The notes below the pieces were generated by a model, which was given only the letters and a program-made list of their open reading frames with translations, was not told the origin of the DNA and did no database searches. Below, piece by piece: positions 52,643 to 63,279 of a stretch of 64,000 nt of DNA. The DNA comes from Curtobacterium sp. MCPF17_002 (lineage in GTDB: Bacteria; Actinomycetota; Actinomycetes; Actinomycetales; Microbacteriaceae), in assembly GCF_003234115.2 (NCBI RefSeq), contig NZ_CP126251.1, forward strand, positions 1,054,001 to 1,118,000. Direction: 5' to 3'. How positions within the stretch are numbered: the first letter of the stretch is position 1; every line of letters starts with the position of its first letter. The position numbers and the translations under genes are program-made.

Positions 52643-53344
52643 ATGAACGACACCATCACCGTCTGCGGGATCATCGCCACCGAGCCGCGCCACCTCGTCA
52701 CCGACACCGGCATCGCCATCACGAGCATGCGTCTCGCCTCGCCATCGCGACGCTGGGACCGTGCGACGTCGACCTGGACCAACGGGGCGACCAACTGGTA
52801 CAGCGTCACCGCGTTCCGCACCCTGGCCGCCAACGTCCACAAGTCCGTCAAGAAGGGCGACCGCATCGTCGTCACCGGGCGGGTCCGCATCCGCACGTGG
52901 GAGCGTGACGGCAGGGGCGGCACCTCGATCGAGATCGACGCCGAGGGCCTCGGCCACGACCTGGCGTGGGGGATCAGCAACTGGATCCGCGTGCCGAGGC
53001 ACTCCTCTGAGTCGGCCGCGGCCCCGGGCTCGTCCCAGGGCCGGGTGAACACCGTCGACCTCCGTACCGGAGAGGTGCACGGCATCACCGGGACGGGGAC
53101 ACCGCCGGCGATCGTCGGGGCGGACGACCACGACGACGGCCGCGACCACGACGACCACGCCGACCACGACCACGACGACCACGCCGACCACGCCGACCAC
53201 GCCGACCACGACCATGAGCACGACGACGACCACTGGGGCGTCGACCTCGGGACCCCCACCGACGAGGACGGTGTACCCGAGGACCACGGCGGCGCGCTGC
53301 CGGTACCGACGGCCCCCGCCGTGGGCGACCAGGCGGCGGCCTGA
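52643..53344 (+). CDS. Accessory single-stranded DNA-binding protein with His/Asp-rich tail
   Basis: Protein of 233 aa. Residues 1-110 are an OB-fold SSB domain: NDTITVCGIIATEPRHLVTDTGIAITSMRLASPSR, NWYSVTAFRTLAANVHKSVKKGDRIVVTGRVRIRTWERDGRGGTSIEIDAEGLGHDL. The tail is unusual: a run of HDD/HAD/HDH triplets (about residues 170-200), then a Pro/Asp/Gly end AVGDQAAA. The conserved acidic SSB tip (DDDIPF-like) is absent, so this is likely a second SSB with a different partner set, perhaps metal-binding through the His tail (inference). Confidence 0.85.
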   Translation: MNDTITVCGIIATEPRHLVTDTGIAITSMRLASPSRRWDRATSTWTNGATNWYSVTAFRTLAANVHKSVKKGDRIVVTGRVRIRTWERDGRGGTSIEIDAEGLGHDLAWGISNWIRVPRHSSESAAAPGSSQGRVNTVDLRTGEVHGITGTGTPPAIVGADDHDDGRDHDDHADHDHDDHADHADHADHDHEHDDDHWGVDLGTPTDEDGVPEDHGGALPVPTAPAVGDQAAA

Positions 53345-53373
53345 TGGGTCGGCGCCGGGTCAGCCCCGGACGG

Positions 53374-54096
53374 TCACCAGCGCTGCGTGATCATCGCGAT
53401 GCCCGCGACCTCGGTGGTGTCCCAGTTGCCGCCCTTCGGCAGCCCGCTGACCCGGCCGTCCACCCAGAAGGTCGCGCCCTGGACCGCCGGCGAGTTCGTC
53501 TGCCGCGCCTTCAGCCCGTGGAACGAGAAGTTCGGGTTCCAGGTGCCCTGCAGCCCGCTCACGCCCGGCTTGTTCCGCACGGTGATCTTCACGTCACGCA
53601 TCGACGAGTGGACGACGTCGCCGTTCAGACGGCCGTTGCCCTCGACGTTGAAGAAGAGCCGACCCTTCAGGTTCAGCCCGACCGCGGCGATCGTGTGGCC
53701 GTTCGCGAAGAACGTCCCGACGCTGTTCGGGTAGAAGCGGAGCCCGACGGGCGTCACGTTGTGGGTGGCCGGACCGAGGTAGCCGTACGAGAACTTGCCG
53801 TTCTGCACGCGCTCCCAGATGAACCGCGGAGCGCCCTTGCTGACCGTCGATCCCTTGTCGGACTGGATCCCGACCGAGAAGGCGTTGTTGTAGGCGTCGT
53901 GCACGTTGATGTACGACGAGTAGCCCGTGCCCGCGCCGCCCTCGGTGATGTTCGCCGTGTACTCGACGAGCGGCGTGCCGTGCGGGGCGACGGTGGATGC
54001 GGACGCCGTGGCGCCCGTGGGGACGACGAGGCCGACCGCGAGTGCGATCGCGCCGACGAAGGGGAGTGCGAGCCGGTGCAAGCGTGTTCTGGGCAT
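53374..54096 (-). CDS. Secreted protein of unknown function
   Basis: Protein of 240 aa with a Sec signal peptide: MPRTRLHRLALPFVGAIALAVGLVVPTGATASAS, cleavage near ATASA. The mature part is beta-rich with many Asn/Gly/Tyr residues (GYSSYINVHDAYNNAFSVGIQSDKG, GLRFYPNSVGTFFANGHTIAAVGLNLKGRLFFNVEGNGRLNGDVVHSS) and looks like a beta-sandwich that could bind carbohydrate. I do not recognise the family. The ATG at 54096 starts the signal peptide; an upstream extension would put basic residues before it and is less likely. Confidence 0.75.
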   Translation of the reverse strand: MPRTRLHRLALPFVGAIALAVGLVVPTGATASASTVAPHGTPLVEYTANITEGGAGTGYSSYINVHDAYNNAFSVGIQSDKGSTVSKGAPRFIWERVQNGKFSYGYLGPATHNVTPVGLRFYPNSVGTFFANGHTIAAVGLNLKGRLFFNVEGNGRLNGDVVHSSMRDVKITVRNKPGVSGLQGTWNPNFSFHGLKARQTNSPAVQGATFWVDGRVSGLPKGGNWDTTEVAGIAMITQRW

Positions 54097-54229
54097 GTCC
54101 CTGATCCTGATCTCGGTGTGGACGACGAGGCCCTGGTGGAGGGCCAGGCCACGGTACGTCGAAGTACGCGAGTGCAACACCCCCTTGCGCGTTCCGACGA
54201 GGGGACACCTTCAGTAGACTCAGGGGGAT

Positions 54230-55915
<1,686 letters not shown>

Positions 55916-55917
55916 CG

Positions 55918-56400
55918 ATGGCACGACTGCACGCTCCGATCCGCATGCGCTGGAGCGACATCGACGCGTACGGTCACGTCAACAACTCCGCGATGCTGCG
56001 CCTCCTCGAAGAGGCGCGCATCGTGGGGTTCTGGGGCCCCGATCCTGAGGAGCTCGAGTCCGACGGGTCCATCCCGGAGCCGATCATCGACGGCCGCCCG
56101 GGTTCGGGCACGATGACGGTCATCGCGGCGCAGCGCCTCGAGTACCTGGCGTCGATCCCGTACTTCCGGCAGCCGCTCGACATCCAGATGTGGATCGGGC
56201 GGATCGGTGGGGCGAGCATCGACGTCTCGTACGAGGTGTACTCGCCCGTCGGCCACGACCCCGCGGTCCTCTACACGCGGGCGACGACGGCGCTCGTGAT
56301 GGTGGACGCGGCGAGCAACCGCCCGCGGCGGCTCACCGAGGCCGAGCGGGAAGCGTGCGCGCGGTACACCGAGCCGGCAGTGCAGTTCTCCCGCCCCTGA
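55918..56400 (+). CDS. Acyl-CoA thioesterase, YbgC/FadM type
   Basis: Hot-dog-fold thioesterase of 160 aa. The family motif reads MRWSDIDAYGHVNNSAMLRLLEEARI, with catalytic Asp in SDIDAYGHVN. Then RLEYLASIPYFRQPLDIQMWIGRIG follows. It should hydrolyse acyl-CoA thioesters in the cytoplasm. Start ATG 2 bp after ettA, so they are cotranscribed, a pairing seen in other actinobacteria. Confidence 0.87.
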   Translation: MARLHAPIRMRWSDIDAYGHVNNSAMLRLLEEARIVGFWGPDPEELESDGSIPEPIIDGRPGSGTMTVIAAQRLEYLASIPYFRQPLDIQMWIGRIGGASIDVSYEVYSPVGHDPAVLYTRATTALVMVDAASNRPRRLTEAEREACARYTEPAVQFSRP

Positions 56401-56434
56401 CGGCCCGCCCCTGACGGGCAGCCCCTGACCGACA

Positions 56435-57292
56435 TCAGCGCGGGAAGCGCATCATCCCCTCCTGCGCGACCGACGCCAGCAACCGGCCGTCCTCGGAGAA
56501 CATCCGCCCGAACGCGAGTCCCCGACCGCCCTGCGCGCTCGGGGACTCCTGCGTGTACAGGATCCACTCGTCCGCCCGGCCGTCGCGGTGCCACCACATC
56601 GCGTGGTCGAGGCTCGCGCTCTTCAGGCCCGGCGTGCCCCAGGCGACCCCGTGCCGACGCATGATCGGTTCGAGGATCGACAGGTCGCTCGCGTACCCGA
56701 GGATCGCGCGGTGCAGGGCGGGGTCCTCCGGCAGGTCCCCGTCGACGCGGAACCACACGGCCTGGTGCGGGATGTGCTCGCCCTGGACGTCCACGAAGAC
56801 CGGTCCCTCCACGTGCCGGAGGTCGATCGAGCGTTCGGCCCACGCCCGGGCGACGGGGTGGTCGATCGCGGACAGGATCGACGCGGCCGACGGCAGGGAC
56901 TCCGGCGACGGGGTGTCGACCGGGAAGGGGTCCTGGTGTTCAGCCCCGGTGTCCGGTCGCTGGAACGAGGCGATCATCGAGAAGATCGGGACGCCGCGCT
57001 GGTACGCCTGCACGCGTCGGGCGGCGAAGGAGCGGCCGTCGTGGATGCGTTCGACGGCGAAGGTGATGGGCAGGTCGATGTCCCCGGGGCGGAGGAAGTA
57101 CCCGTGCATCGAGTGGATGTTGCGGTCCTCGATGGTGGCCTGGGCGGCGACGATGCACTGGGCGAGGACCTGGCCGCCGAACACGCGGCCTCCGGGCGAC
57201 CAGTGGCTCGCCCCGGTGAGGATCGTCTCGCCGGTGCTCGCACCCGTGTCCTCGAGTCGGAGGGTCCGCAGGAAGTCCGGTTCACCGTTCAC
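56435..57292 (-). CDS. tesB: Acyl-CoA thioesterase II
   Basis: Double hot-dog thioesterase of 285 aa. SPGGRVFGGQVLAQCIVAAQATI near the N-terminus, LRPGDIDLPITFAVERIHDGRSFAARRVQAYQRG, and the C-terminal LDHAMWWHRDGRADEWILYTQESPSAQGGRGLAFGRMFSEDGRLLASVAQEGMMR are typical of TesB. It cleaves medium- and long-chain acyl-CoAs. It is convergent with the ettA operon; the gap of 34 bp is very short. Confidence 0.9.
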   Translation of the reverse strand: MNGEPDFLRTLRLEDTGASTGETILTGASHWSPGGRVFGGQVLAQCIVAAQATIEDRNIHSMHGYFLRPGDIDLPITFAVERIHDGRSFAARRVQAYQRGVPIFSMIASFQRPDTGAEHQDPFPVDTPSPESLPSAASILSAIDHPVARAWAERSIDLRHVEGPVFVDVQGEHIPHQAVWFRVDGDLPEDPALHRAILGYASDLSILEPIMRRHGVAWGTPGLKSASLDHAMWWHRDGRADEWILYTQESPSAQGGRGLAFGRMFSEDGRLLASVAQEGMMRFPR

Positions 57293-57339
57293 ACCGGCAG
57301 TCTACGAACACAGTCGGCGTCGGTAGGATCCGTGGTGAC

Positions 57340-58041
57340 ATGGGCACCTCCTTCACGCTTCCCGACGCAGCCTCCCTCGGGGACCTCCGCACCTACCTCG
57401 GACGGGCCGCCCGCATCGAGGACGGTTCCGTCCGCCTCATCGCCGACTCCGGGGTCCTCGCGGTCTACACGGCGATCCTCTACCCGCTCGGTCTGCTCGA
57501 CGAGCTCCCGACCGTGCTCGGCCTCCGCACGTTCTCGCTGACGGAGCCCGCCACGATCGATGCCGTCGTGCCGCTGGCCTCGCTGCAGGAGCGGCTGCGG
57601 CTGCTGGCCGAGACGCAGGATGCCGAACGCGATGAGGGCGCCGATCCGACGCGCGCGACCCCGATCGAGGTGGAGCTCCCGCACGAGGTCCACACCGTCA
57701 CGTGGGCGGCGATCTCCCCGCCCCGTGGCGGATGGGTGCCGCTGCCGGACATCTCGCCGGAGCTCCTCCGCCGGGCGACCCGTGACGGCATCGCGGAGGT
57801 CGCCGACGCCGTCCCGACGAACGCGGGCGAGGCGATCGTCCGCAAGGTCCGGTCCGAGGTGTGGGGCCGTCCGGTCGCGGGCATCGAGCACGTTCCGGCC
57901 GGCGCCGGGTTCGCGGGGGAGAGCCTCGGGTTCCTCGGGCACGACCCGGTCCGGTTGTTCGAGACCGGTCCGTGGAGCCGTCTGACGACGTCGCGCGGCC
58001 ACGTCCTCGTCAAGCGTCGCGCCTGGACCCTCAACCCGTAG
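57340..58041 (+). CDS. Conserved actinobacterial protein of unknown function
   Basis: Protein of 233 aa: MGTSFTLPDAASLGDLRTYLGRAARIEDGSVRLIADSGVLAVYTAILYPLGLLDELPTVLGLRTF at the start, SPPRGGWVPLPDISPELLRRATRDGIAEV in the middle and GPWSRLTTSRGHVLVKRRAW at the end. No catalytic motif is obvious. I know such proteins only as conserved hypotheticals in actinobacteria. It is divergent from tesB across 47 bp and is followed by a family-2 palindrome. Confidence 0.75.
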   Translation: MGTSFTLPDAASLGDLRTYLGRAARIEDGSVRLIADSGVLAVYTAILYPLGLLDELPTVLGLRTFSLTEPATIDAVVPLASLQERLRLLAETQDAERDEGADPTRATPIEVELPHEVHTVTWAAISPPRGGWVPLPDISPELLRRATRDGIAEVADAVPTNAGEAIVRKVRSEVWGRPVAGIEHVPAGAGFAGESLGFLGHDPVRLFETGPWSRLTTSRGHVLVKRRAWTLNP

Positions 58042-58093
58042 CGCCGTCGTCCGGAGCCGACGGACGGAACGTCCGCTGACGCGACCGGAAGGC

Positions 58094-58135
58094 GGCCTGG
58101 AGGCGCGGGGCGGCGCCGCCCCGCGCCTCCAGGCC
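58094..58135. repeat. Family-2 palindrome, 42 bp perfect
   Basis: GGCCTGGAGGCGCGGGGCGG plus C is followed directly by its exact complement. It lies between the hypothetical gene stop and the globin stop (convergent). Its centre differs from that of the 19704 copy but is still fully self-complementary. Confidence 0.9.
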
Positions 58136-58173
58136 GTCGACTGGTCACGTCGACGACGTGAGCCGGACGTCCG

Positions 58174-58692
58174 TCAGTCGAAGGAGTTGGTCATCGCGTG
58201 GGCTGCGCGGTCGAGGTAGGCCCAGAGCTCGGCCTCGTCGAGCGGCGCGAGGCCGAGCGACTCGACGGCCTCGCGCATGTGGTGCAGCCAGCGTTCGCGC
58301 GCCTCGGGCGTGACGCGGAACGGCATGTGGCGCATGCGGAGCCGGGGGTGCCCGCGCTCCTCGCTGTAGGTGCCCGGGCCGCCCCAGTACTGCTGGAGGA
58401 AGGCGGAGAGCCGCCAGATCGCGCCCTCGAGGTCCTCGGCCGGGTACATCGGCCAGATGACGTCGTCCTGCTGGACGCCCTCGTAGAAGCGGCGGACGAG
58501 CCGGTCGAACGTGGGTGCGCCGCCGATGCGGTCGTACAGCGAGCCGGTCGCGGAGACGCCGTGCTCACCGACCCGGAGCGTGATCGGCTGCGCGGGCACG
58601 CCGCCGCCGGGTGCGGGCACGCTGCCGGCTGCGGGCACGCCGCTGCTGGCTGCGGGCACGCCGCTGCCGGCGGATGGGGTGGGGTCGGTCAC
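58174..58692 (-). CDS. Truncated haemoglobin, group II (GlbO-like)
   Basis: Protein of 172 aa: an Ala/Pro/Gly/Ser-rich N-terminal leader of about 45 residues, then a globin. LYDRIGGAPTFDRLVRRFYEGVQQDDVIWPMYPAEDLEGA, LQQYWGGPGTYSEERGHPRLRMRHMPFRV (proximal His) and the C-terminal LAPLDEAELWAYLDRAAHAMTNSF are typical. Such globins bind oxygen and protect against nitric oxide. I chose the GTG at 58692, which overlaps the MscS stop. The Ala/Pro leader is a local repeat (GVPAA), not part of the fold. Confidence 0.9.
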   Translation of the reverse strand: MTDPTPSAGSGVPAASSGVPAAGSVPAPGGGVPAQPITLRVGEHGVSATGSLYDRIGGAPTFDRLVRRFYEGVQQDDVIWPMYPAEDLEGAIWRLSAFLQQYWGGPGTYSEERGHPRLRMRHMPFRVTPEARERWLHHMREAVESLGLAPLDEAELWAYLDRAAHAMTNSFD

Positions 58693-59762
58693 TGCGGGTC
58701 CTTCCCGGCGTCGTGGTCGTCGCTCCGGATGGGCTGACCGAGGATGTTCTTCCGGCGGCGGGGCTTCGTCGGTGCCGGCGTCGGCTGGGTTCGGACGGTC
58801 CGCAGGCCGTTGATCGACGTGGCGTTCTCCCATCCCTCGGGCATGATCATCGCCATCGCGGGCAGGGTCACCCCGATCTCGTCGACGGAGCGCTTCAGCC
58901 GCAGGCGGAGCTCACGGCCGACGACGTCGAGTTCGGAGGCCCTGGTCTTCACGACGAGCCGGAACACCATGCCGGTGTCGGAGATGGACTGCAGCCCCCA
59001 GATCTCCGGCTTCTCGACGATGCGTTGGCGCCACCGGGGCTCCTGCGACATCGCGACCGCCGCCTTCAGCAGCGCGTCCTGCACGGCGTCGATGTCGGTG
59101 TCGTAGGGCACGGTGATGTCGACGAGGACGCGGGACCAGCCTTGGGACAGGTTCCCGACACGGAGGATCTGGCCGTTCGGGACGAACCAGAGGATGCCGT
59201 TCACGTCGCGGATCTGCATGACGCGCAGCCCGACGTTCTCGACCACGCCGGTCGCCTGTCCGGTGTCGACGACGTCGCCGACGCCGGCCTGGTCCTCGAG
59301 GATCATGAAGATGCCGGACAGCAGGTCGCGCACGATGCTCTGCGCGCCGACGGCCAAGCCGGCCGCGACGAGGGAGGCCCCGCCGACGATGCCGACCGCG
59401 GCGTTCGGGATCACCAGCGGGATGATCACGACGAGTGCGAGCACGACGACGATCACCGTCGCGAGGTTCTCGAGCACGCTGCCGAGGGTCCGGGTGCGCT
59501 GGACGACCCGAGCGGTCTGGATCGGCGAGGCGATCAGGGCCTGGGTGTCCGTCGCGCCCTGACGCTTCTTCACACCGTTCACCACCCGGTCGACGACGCC
59601 CTTGATCGAGTGCCGCAGGATGACCCGCAGCACGATCGCGGCGAGGACCGTGATGACGATCGTGATCGGGACGTGCCAGGTGTCGACGAACTCACCGAAC
59701 GTCTGCGTGACGGCCTGGGCGGCATCGGTCGGGGTCGGGGACGGGGCTGCAACCAAGATCAT
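58689..59762 (-). CDS. Small-conductance mechanosensitive channel (MscS family)
   Basis: Membrane channel of 357 aa, three spans then the MscS beta domain. The pore helix reads GASLVAAGLAVGAQSIVRDLLSGIFMILEDQ, followed by VGDVVDTGQATGVVENVGLRVMQIRDVNGILWFVPNGQI, the canonical MscS sequence. It releases solutes under osmotic downshock. The C-terminus carries a basic/acidic tail (PTKPRRRKN, SDDHDAGKD). It is cotranscribed with the globin gene. Confidence 0.92.
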   Translation of the reverse strand: MILVAAPSPTPTDAAQAVTQTFGEFVDTWHVPITIVITVLAAIVLRVILRHSIKGVVDRVVNGVKKRQGATDTQALIASPIQTARVVQRTRTLGSVLENLATVIVVVLALVVIIPLVIPNAAVGIVGGASLVAAGLAVGAQSIVRDLLSGIFMILEDQAGVGDVVDTGQATGVVENVGLRVMQIRDVNGILWFVPNGQILRVGNLSQGWSRVLVDITVPYDTDIDAVQDALLKAAVAMSQEPRWRQRIVEKPEIWGLQSISDTGMVFRLVVKTRASELDVVGRELRLRLKRSVDEIGVTLPAMAMIMPEGWENATSINGLRTVRTQPTPAPTKPRRRKNILGQPIRSDDHDAGKDPQ

Positions 59763-59783
59763 GATCCGGTCGATGCTAAAGGG

Positions 59784-59821
59784 CGGGGCCTCGGCGTCCC
59801 TGGAGGAACGCCGGGACCCCG
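59784..59821 (-). terminator. Hairpin between pepN and the MscS gene
   Basis: CGGGG (59784-59788) pairs with CCCCG (59817-59821) and inside it CGGCGT (59792-59797) pairs with ACGCCG (59808-59813). It lies 19 bp downstream of the aminopeptidase stop and 22 bp upstream of the MscS start, so it may separate the two transcripts. Confidence 0.55.
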
Positions 59822-59839
59822 CCGATGGTCATCCGGGGC

Positions 59840-62419
59840 TCAGGCGTCGGCCGCCTGCACCCGGAGGGCACGTTCGGTGCCGGCCAGGCCCTCGGACACG
59901 ATGCGACGGAGCGCCGGGGTCTCCGGGTGCGCCTCGAGCCACGCGAGCGCCGCGTCCCGGAGTTCGACCGACGCGAGCGGCGCCGGGTAGAGGCCCGTGA
60001 CGATGGTGTCGGCGATGTGGTAGCTGCGCTCGGCCCAGATGCGGGTGAGCACCTCGAAGTACTTCGGCACGAGGCCCTCGAGCACGACCGGGCTGTTCAC
60101 GTGCTGGTAGCCGATCGTGGTCTGCCGCACGATCGCGTTCGGCAGCTCCGAGGAGTCGACGAGCGACGAGAACGCGGCGAGCTTGCCCTCGGCCGTGGGG
60201 ATGGTCGCACGGGCACGCGCTGCCGCCTGCTCGCCCGACGCGGTCTTGTCCGCGGCGAGTTCGGTGTCGACGTCGGTGCCGGTCGCGGCACCCGCGAGCA
60301 CGAGGCCCTCGAGCAGCTCCCAGCGGAGGTCCGTGTCGATCTCGAGCCCGCTGAGCGTCACCGAGCCGTCGCGCAGCCCGGCGAGCGTGGCGATGTGCTC
60401 GGGCGTCGACGCGACCTGGGCGAAGAACTTCACGAACTGGAACTGCGCGTCGGACCCGGCCTCGGCCGAGCTCGCGAGCTGCCAGAGCGTCTCGCCCACC
60501 GTGCGGACGGTGGCGTCCGCCTTCGCCGGGGCCACGTAGTTGCGCGACGTCAGGAGCAGCTGCGAGAGCGTCGTCCGGATGGTCGTCGACTCGGTCTCGG
60601 TCGCGATGTTGCCGAGCACGAGGCGGACGTAGTCGCTCGCGGGGGACTCGGCGTCGCGGGTGGCGTCCCACATCGCGCCCCACACGATGGAGCGGGCGAG
60701 CGGGTTCGCGATCGAGGCGAGGTGCTCGATTGCGGTGCGCCGGGAGTGCTCGTCGAGACGGATCTTGGCGTACGCCAGGTCGTCGTCGTTGAGGAGCACG
60801 AGGTCGCCGCGGTGCACACCGACGAGCTCGGGGACCTCGGTCCGGGGGCCGTCGACGTCGATCTCGACACGGTGCGCGCGCTCGAGCTTGCCGCCGGAGG
60901 ACGCGGTGTCCGCGCCGAACGGGGCGTCCGCGTCGGTCGTGAACGCGTAGACGCCGATCGCCAGACGGTGCGGGCGCAGCGTCGGGTGGTCGGCCGGGGC
61001 TTCCTGCAGGACGGCGAACGACGTGATGACGCCGGACTCGTCGACCTCGATCTCCGGGCGGAGCGTGTTCACACCGGCGGTCTCGAGCCACAGCTTCGAC
61101 CAGTCGGAGAGGTCACGGCCGCTCGTCGCCTCGAGCTCGACCAGCAGGTCACGGAGCTCGGTGTTCGAGTGGTGGTGCTTCTTGAAGTACGCGGAGACAC
61201 CGGCGAAGAACGCGCCGAAGCCCACCCATGCCACGAGCTGCTTGAGGACCGAGCCGCCCTTCGCGTAGGTGATGCCGTCGAAGTTGACCTGGACGTCCTC
61301 GAGGTCGTTGATCGTCGCGACGATCGGGTGCGTCGAGGGCAGCTGGTCCTGGCGGTAGGCCCAGGACTTCTCCATCGCCTGGAACGTGGTCCACGCCTCG
61401 GTCCACTCGGTGGCCTCGGCCGTGGCGATCGTGGAGGCCCACTCGGCGAAGGACTCGTTGAGCCAGAGGTCGTTCCACCACTTCATCGTGACGAGGTCGC
61501 CGAACCACATGTGCGCGAGCTCGTGCAGGATCGTGACGACCCGGCGCTCCTTGATGGCGTCCGTGACCTTCGACCGGAAGACGTACGTCTCGGTGAAGGT
61601 CACCGCGCCGGCGTTCTCCATCGCGCCGGCGTTGAACTCCGGCACGAACAACTGGTCGTACTTCTCGAACGGGTACGCGACGTCGAACTTCTCCTCGTAG
61701 TAGGCGAAGCCCTTCTTCGTGATGTCGAAGACGTACTCGGGGTCGAGGTACTCGGCGAGCGACTTGCGGGCGAACACCCCGAGCGGGATGGTCCGTCCGT
61801 CACGGCTCGTCAGCTCGTCGCGCACGACCTCGTACGGGCCGGCCACGAGCGCGGTGATGTAGCTGGAGATCTTCGCGGTGGGGGCGAACGACCACGTGGC
61901 GAGGTCGCCGTCGACGTGCGGCTCGGGTGTGGGGGAGTTCGAGACGACCTGCCAGCGCGACGGCGCCGTCACGGTGAAGCTGAACTCGGCCTTGAGGTCG
62001 GGCTGCTCGAACACCGCGAACATGCGGCGCGAGTCGGGGACCTCGAACTGGGAGTACAGGTAGACCTCGTCGTCGACGGGGTCCACGAAGCGGTGCAGGC
62101 CCTCGCCCGTGTTCGTGTAGAGCGCGTCGGCGACGACGACGAGCTCGTTCTGCTCCTGCAGCCCGTCGAGCTGGATGCGGACGCCGTCGTTGACCGCCGC
62201 GACGTCGAGCGCCGTGCCGTTCAGCGTGATCGCGTGCACGGTCTTCGTGATCGCGTCGATGAAGGTCGAGGCGCCGGGCGTCGCGGTGAAGCGCACGCGT
62301 GTGGTGCTGCCGAACGTCTCGGCGCCGCGGGTCAGGTCGAGCTCGACGTCGTACGTCTGCACGTCGACGATCGCGGCACGTTCCTGGGCTTCGATTCGGG
62401 TGAGGTTCTCTCCGGGCAC
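59840..62419 (-). CDS. pepN: Aminopeptidase N (M1 family)
   Basis: Zinc aminopeptidase of 859 aa that removes N-terminal residues from peptides in the cytoplasm. GAMEN is present in VPEFNAGAMENAGAVTF, and the zinc site reads HELAHMWFGD with WLNESFAEW 18 residues on. The N-terminal domain starts RIEAQERAAIVDVQTYDVELDL; a large helical C-terminal domain follows, as in actinobacterial PepN. I chose the GTG at 62419 (VPGENLTRIEAQ) with GGAG 6 bp upstream; the frame stays open further upstream but that part is a shadow. Confidence 0.93.
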   Translation of the reverse strand: MPGENLTRIEAQERAAIVDVQTYDVELDLTRGAETFGSTTRVRFTATPGASTFIDAITKTVHAITLNGTALDVAAVNDGVRIQLDGLQEQNELVVVADALYTNTGEGLHRFVDPVDDEVYLYSQFEVPDSRRMFAVFEQPDLKAEFSFTVTAPSRWQVVSNSPTPEPHVDGDLATWSFAPTAKISSYITALVAGPYEVVRDELTSRDGRTIPLGVFARKSLAEYLDPEYVFDITKKGFAYYEEKFDVAYPFEKYDQLFVPEFNAGAMENAGAVTFTETYVFRSKVTDAIKERRVVTILHELAHMWFGDLVTMKWWNDLWLNESFAEWASTIATAEATEWTEAWTTFQAMEKSWAYRQDQLPSTHPIVATINDLEDVQVNFDGITYAKGGSVLKQLVAWVGFGAFFAGVSAYFKKHHHSNTELRDLLVELEATSGRDLSDWSKLWLETAGVNTLRPEIEVDESGVITSFAVLQEAPADHPTLRPHRLAIGVYAFTTDADAPFGADTASSGGKLERAHRVEIDVDGPRTEVPELVGVHRGDLVLLNDDDLAYAKIRLDEHSRRTAIEHLASIANPLARSIVWGAMWDATRDAESPASDYVRLVLGNIATETESTTIRTTLSQLLLTSRNYVAPAKADATVRTVGETLWQLASSAEAGSDAQFQFVKFFAQVASTPEHIATLAGLRDGSVTLSGLEIDTDLRWELLEGLVLAGAATGTDVDTELAADKTASGEQAAARARATIPTAEGKLAAFSSLVDSSELPNAIVRQTTIGYQHVNSPVVLEGLVPKYFEVLTRIWAERSYHIADTIVTGLYPAPLASVELRDAALAWLEAHPETPALRRIVSEGLAGTERALRVQAADA

Positions 62420-62539
62420 GGACGCTCCATCTTCGCTGGGGACACGGACGATCGGTGTCCGCGTGGGGGAGTCCCGGCACGGCGTCGTGCACCGGCGGGA
62501 CGATGCGACCAGCCTAGCGACGAGGCGTAGGGTCGCAGC

Positions 62540-63184
62540 GTGACGGACACGACTGTGGACAAGACGACCGATGAGCGCACCACTGTGGAGTTCTGGTTCG
62601 ACCCGAACTGCCCCTGGGCCTGGATGACGAGCCGGTGGGTCGGCGAGGTCGCGCAGCACCGCGACCTCGACGTCACCTGGAAGGTGATGAGCCTCTTCGT
62701 CCTCAACGAGGACCAGGACGTCCCTGCCGACTACAAGGAGCGCCTGCACGCCGGCCAGGTCTACCCGCGGATCGTCACGGCCGCGAAGCTCCGGCTCGGG
62801 CAGGACGTCGTCAAGCCGCTCTACGACGCGCTCGGCGAGCACATCCACCACCGCCAGGAGAAGGATCCCGAGCAGGTCGTGCCCGCCGTGCTCGCCGAGC
62901 TCGGCCTCGACGCGGACCTGCTCGAGTACGCCTGGACCGACGAGGTCGACGAGGCCGTGCGCGCCAGCCACCAGGACGGCATCGACCGTGTCGGGCAGGA
63001 CGTCGGCACGCCGGTCATCGCCGTCGAGGGAACCGCCTTCTTCGGCCCCGTCATCTCGCCGGCCCCGAAGGGCCAGCAGGCCCTCGACCTGTGGGACGGC
63101 GTCGTCGCCGCCGCCCGGTACCCGGGCTTCTTCGAGCTGAAGCGTTCGCGCACGGTCGGCCCGGTCTTCGACACCACGGATTGA
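62540..63184 (+). CDS. DsbA-family, Rv2466c-like (mycothiol-dependent reductase-like) protein
   Basis: Thioredoxin-fold protein of 214 aa. It begins VEFWFDPNCPWAWMTSRWVGEVAQHRDLDVTWKVMSLFVLNE and has GTPVIAVEGTAFFGPVISPAPKG near the C-terminus with the cis-Pro at VGTPV. This is the pattern of mycobacterial Rv2466c, a mycothiol-dependent reductase. Here the motif is CPWA, so only one active-site Cys is present and the usual resolving Cys is missing. It lies divergent from pepN. Confidence 0.85.
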   Translation: MTDTTVDKTTDERTTVEFWFDPNCPWAWMTSRWVGEVAQHRDLDVTWKVMSLFVLNEDQDVPADYKERLHAGQVYPRIVTAAKLRLGQDVVKPLYDALGEHIHHRQEKDPEQVVPAVLAELGLDADLLEYAWTDEVDEAVRASHQDGIDRVGQDVGTPVIAVEGTAFFGPVISPAPKGQQALDLWDGVVAAARYPGFFELKRSRTVGPVFDTTD

Positions 63185-63192
63185 CGGACTGA

Positions 63193-63231
63193 CTGGAGGC
63201 GCGGTGCGGGCTGGCAGCGTGCCTCCAGGCC
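63193..63231. repeat. Family-2 palindrome, imperfect copy
   Basis: GGAGGCGCGGTGC (left) pairs with GCAGCGTGCCTCC (right) with two mismatches and a six-base loop, 8 bp after the DsbA-like stop. The right edge keeps the family flank CCTCCAGGCC. It is a likely terminator that has begun to decay. A further short inverted repeat CTGATA/TATCAG follows (63232-63265). Confidence 0.75.
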
Positions 63232-63279
63232 CTGATATGGTCACTTCCAGCCGGTGAAGTATCAGGGGGATGGGGATCC

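Noticed and set aside
59840..63244. Aminopeptidase frame extended upstream to 63244
   Set aside because: The extra N-terminal part is antisense to the DsbA-like gene; the M1 fold begins right after the GTG at 62419, which has its own ribosome-binding site.
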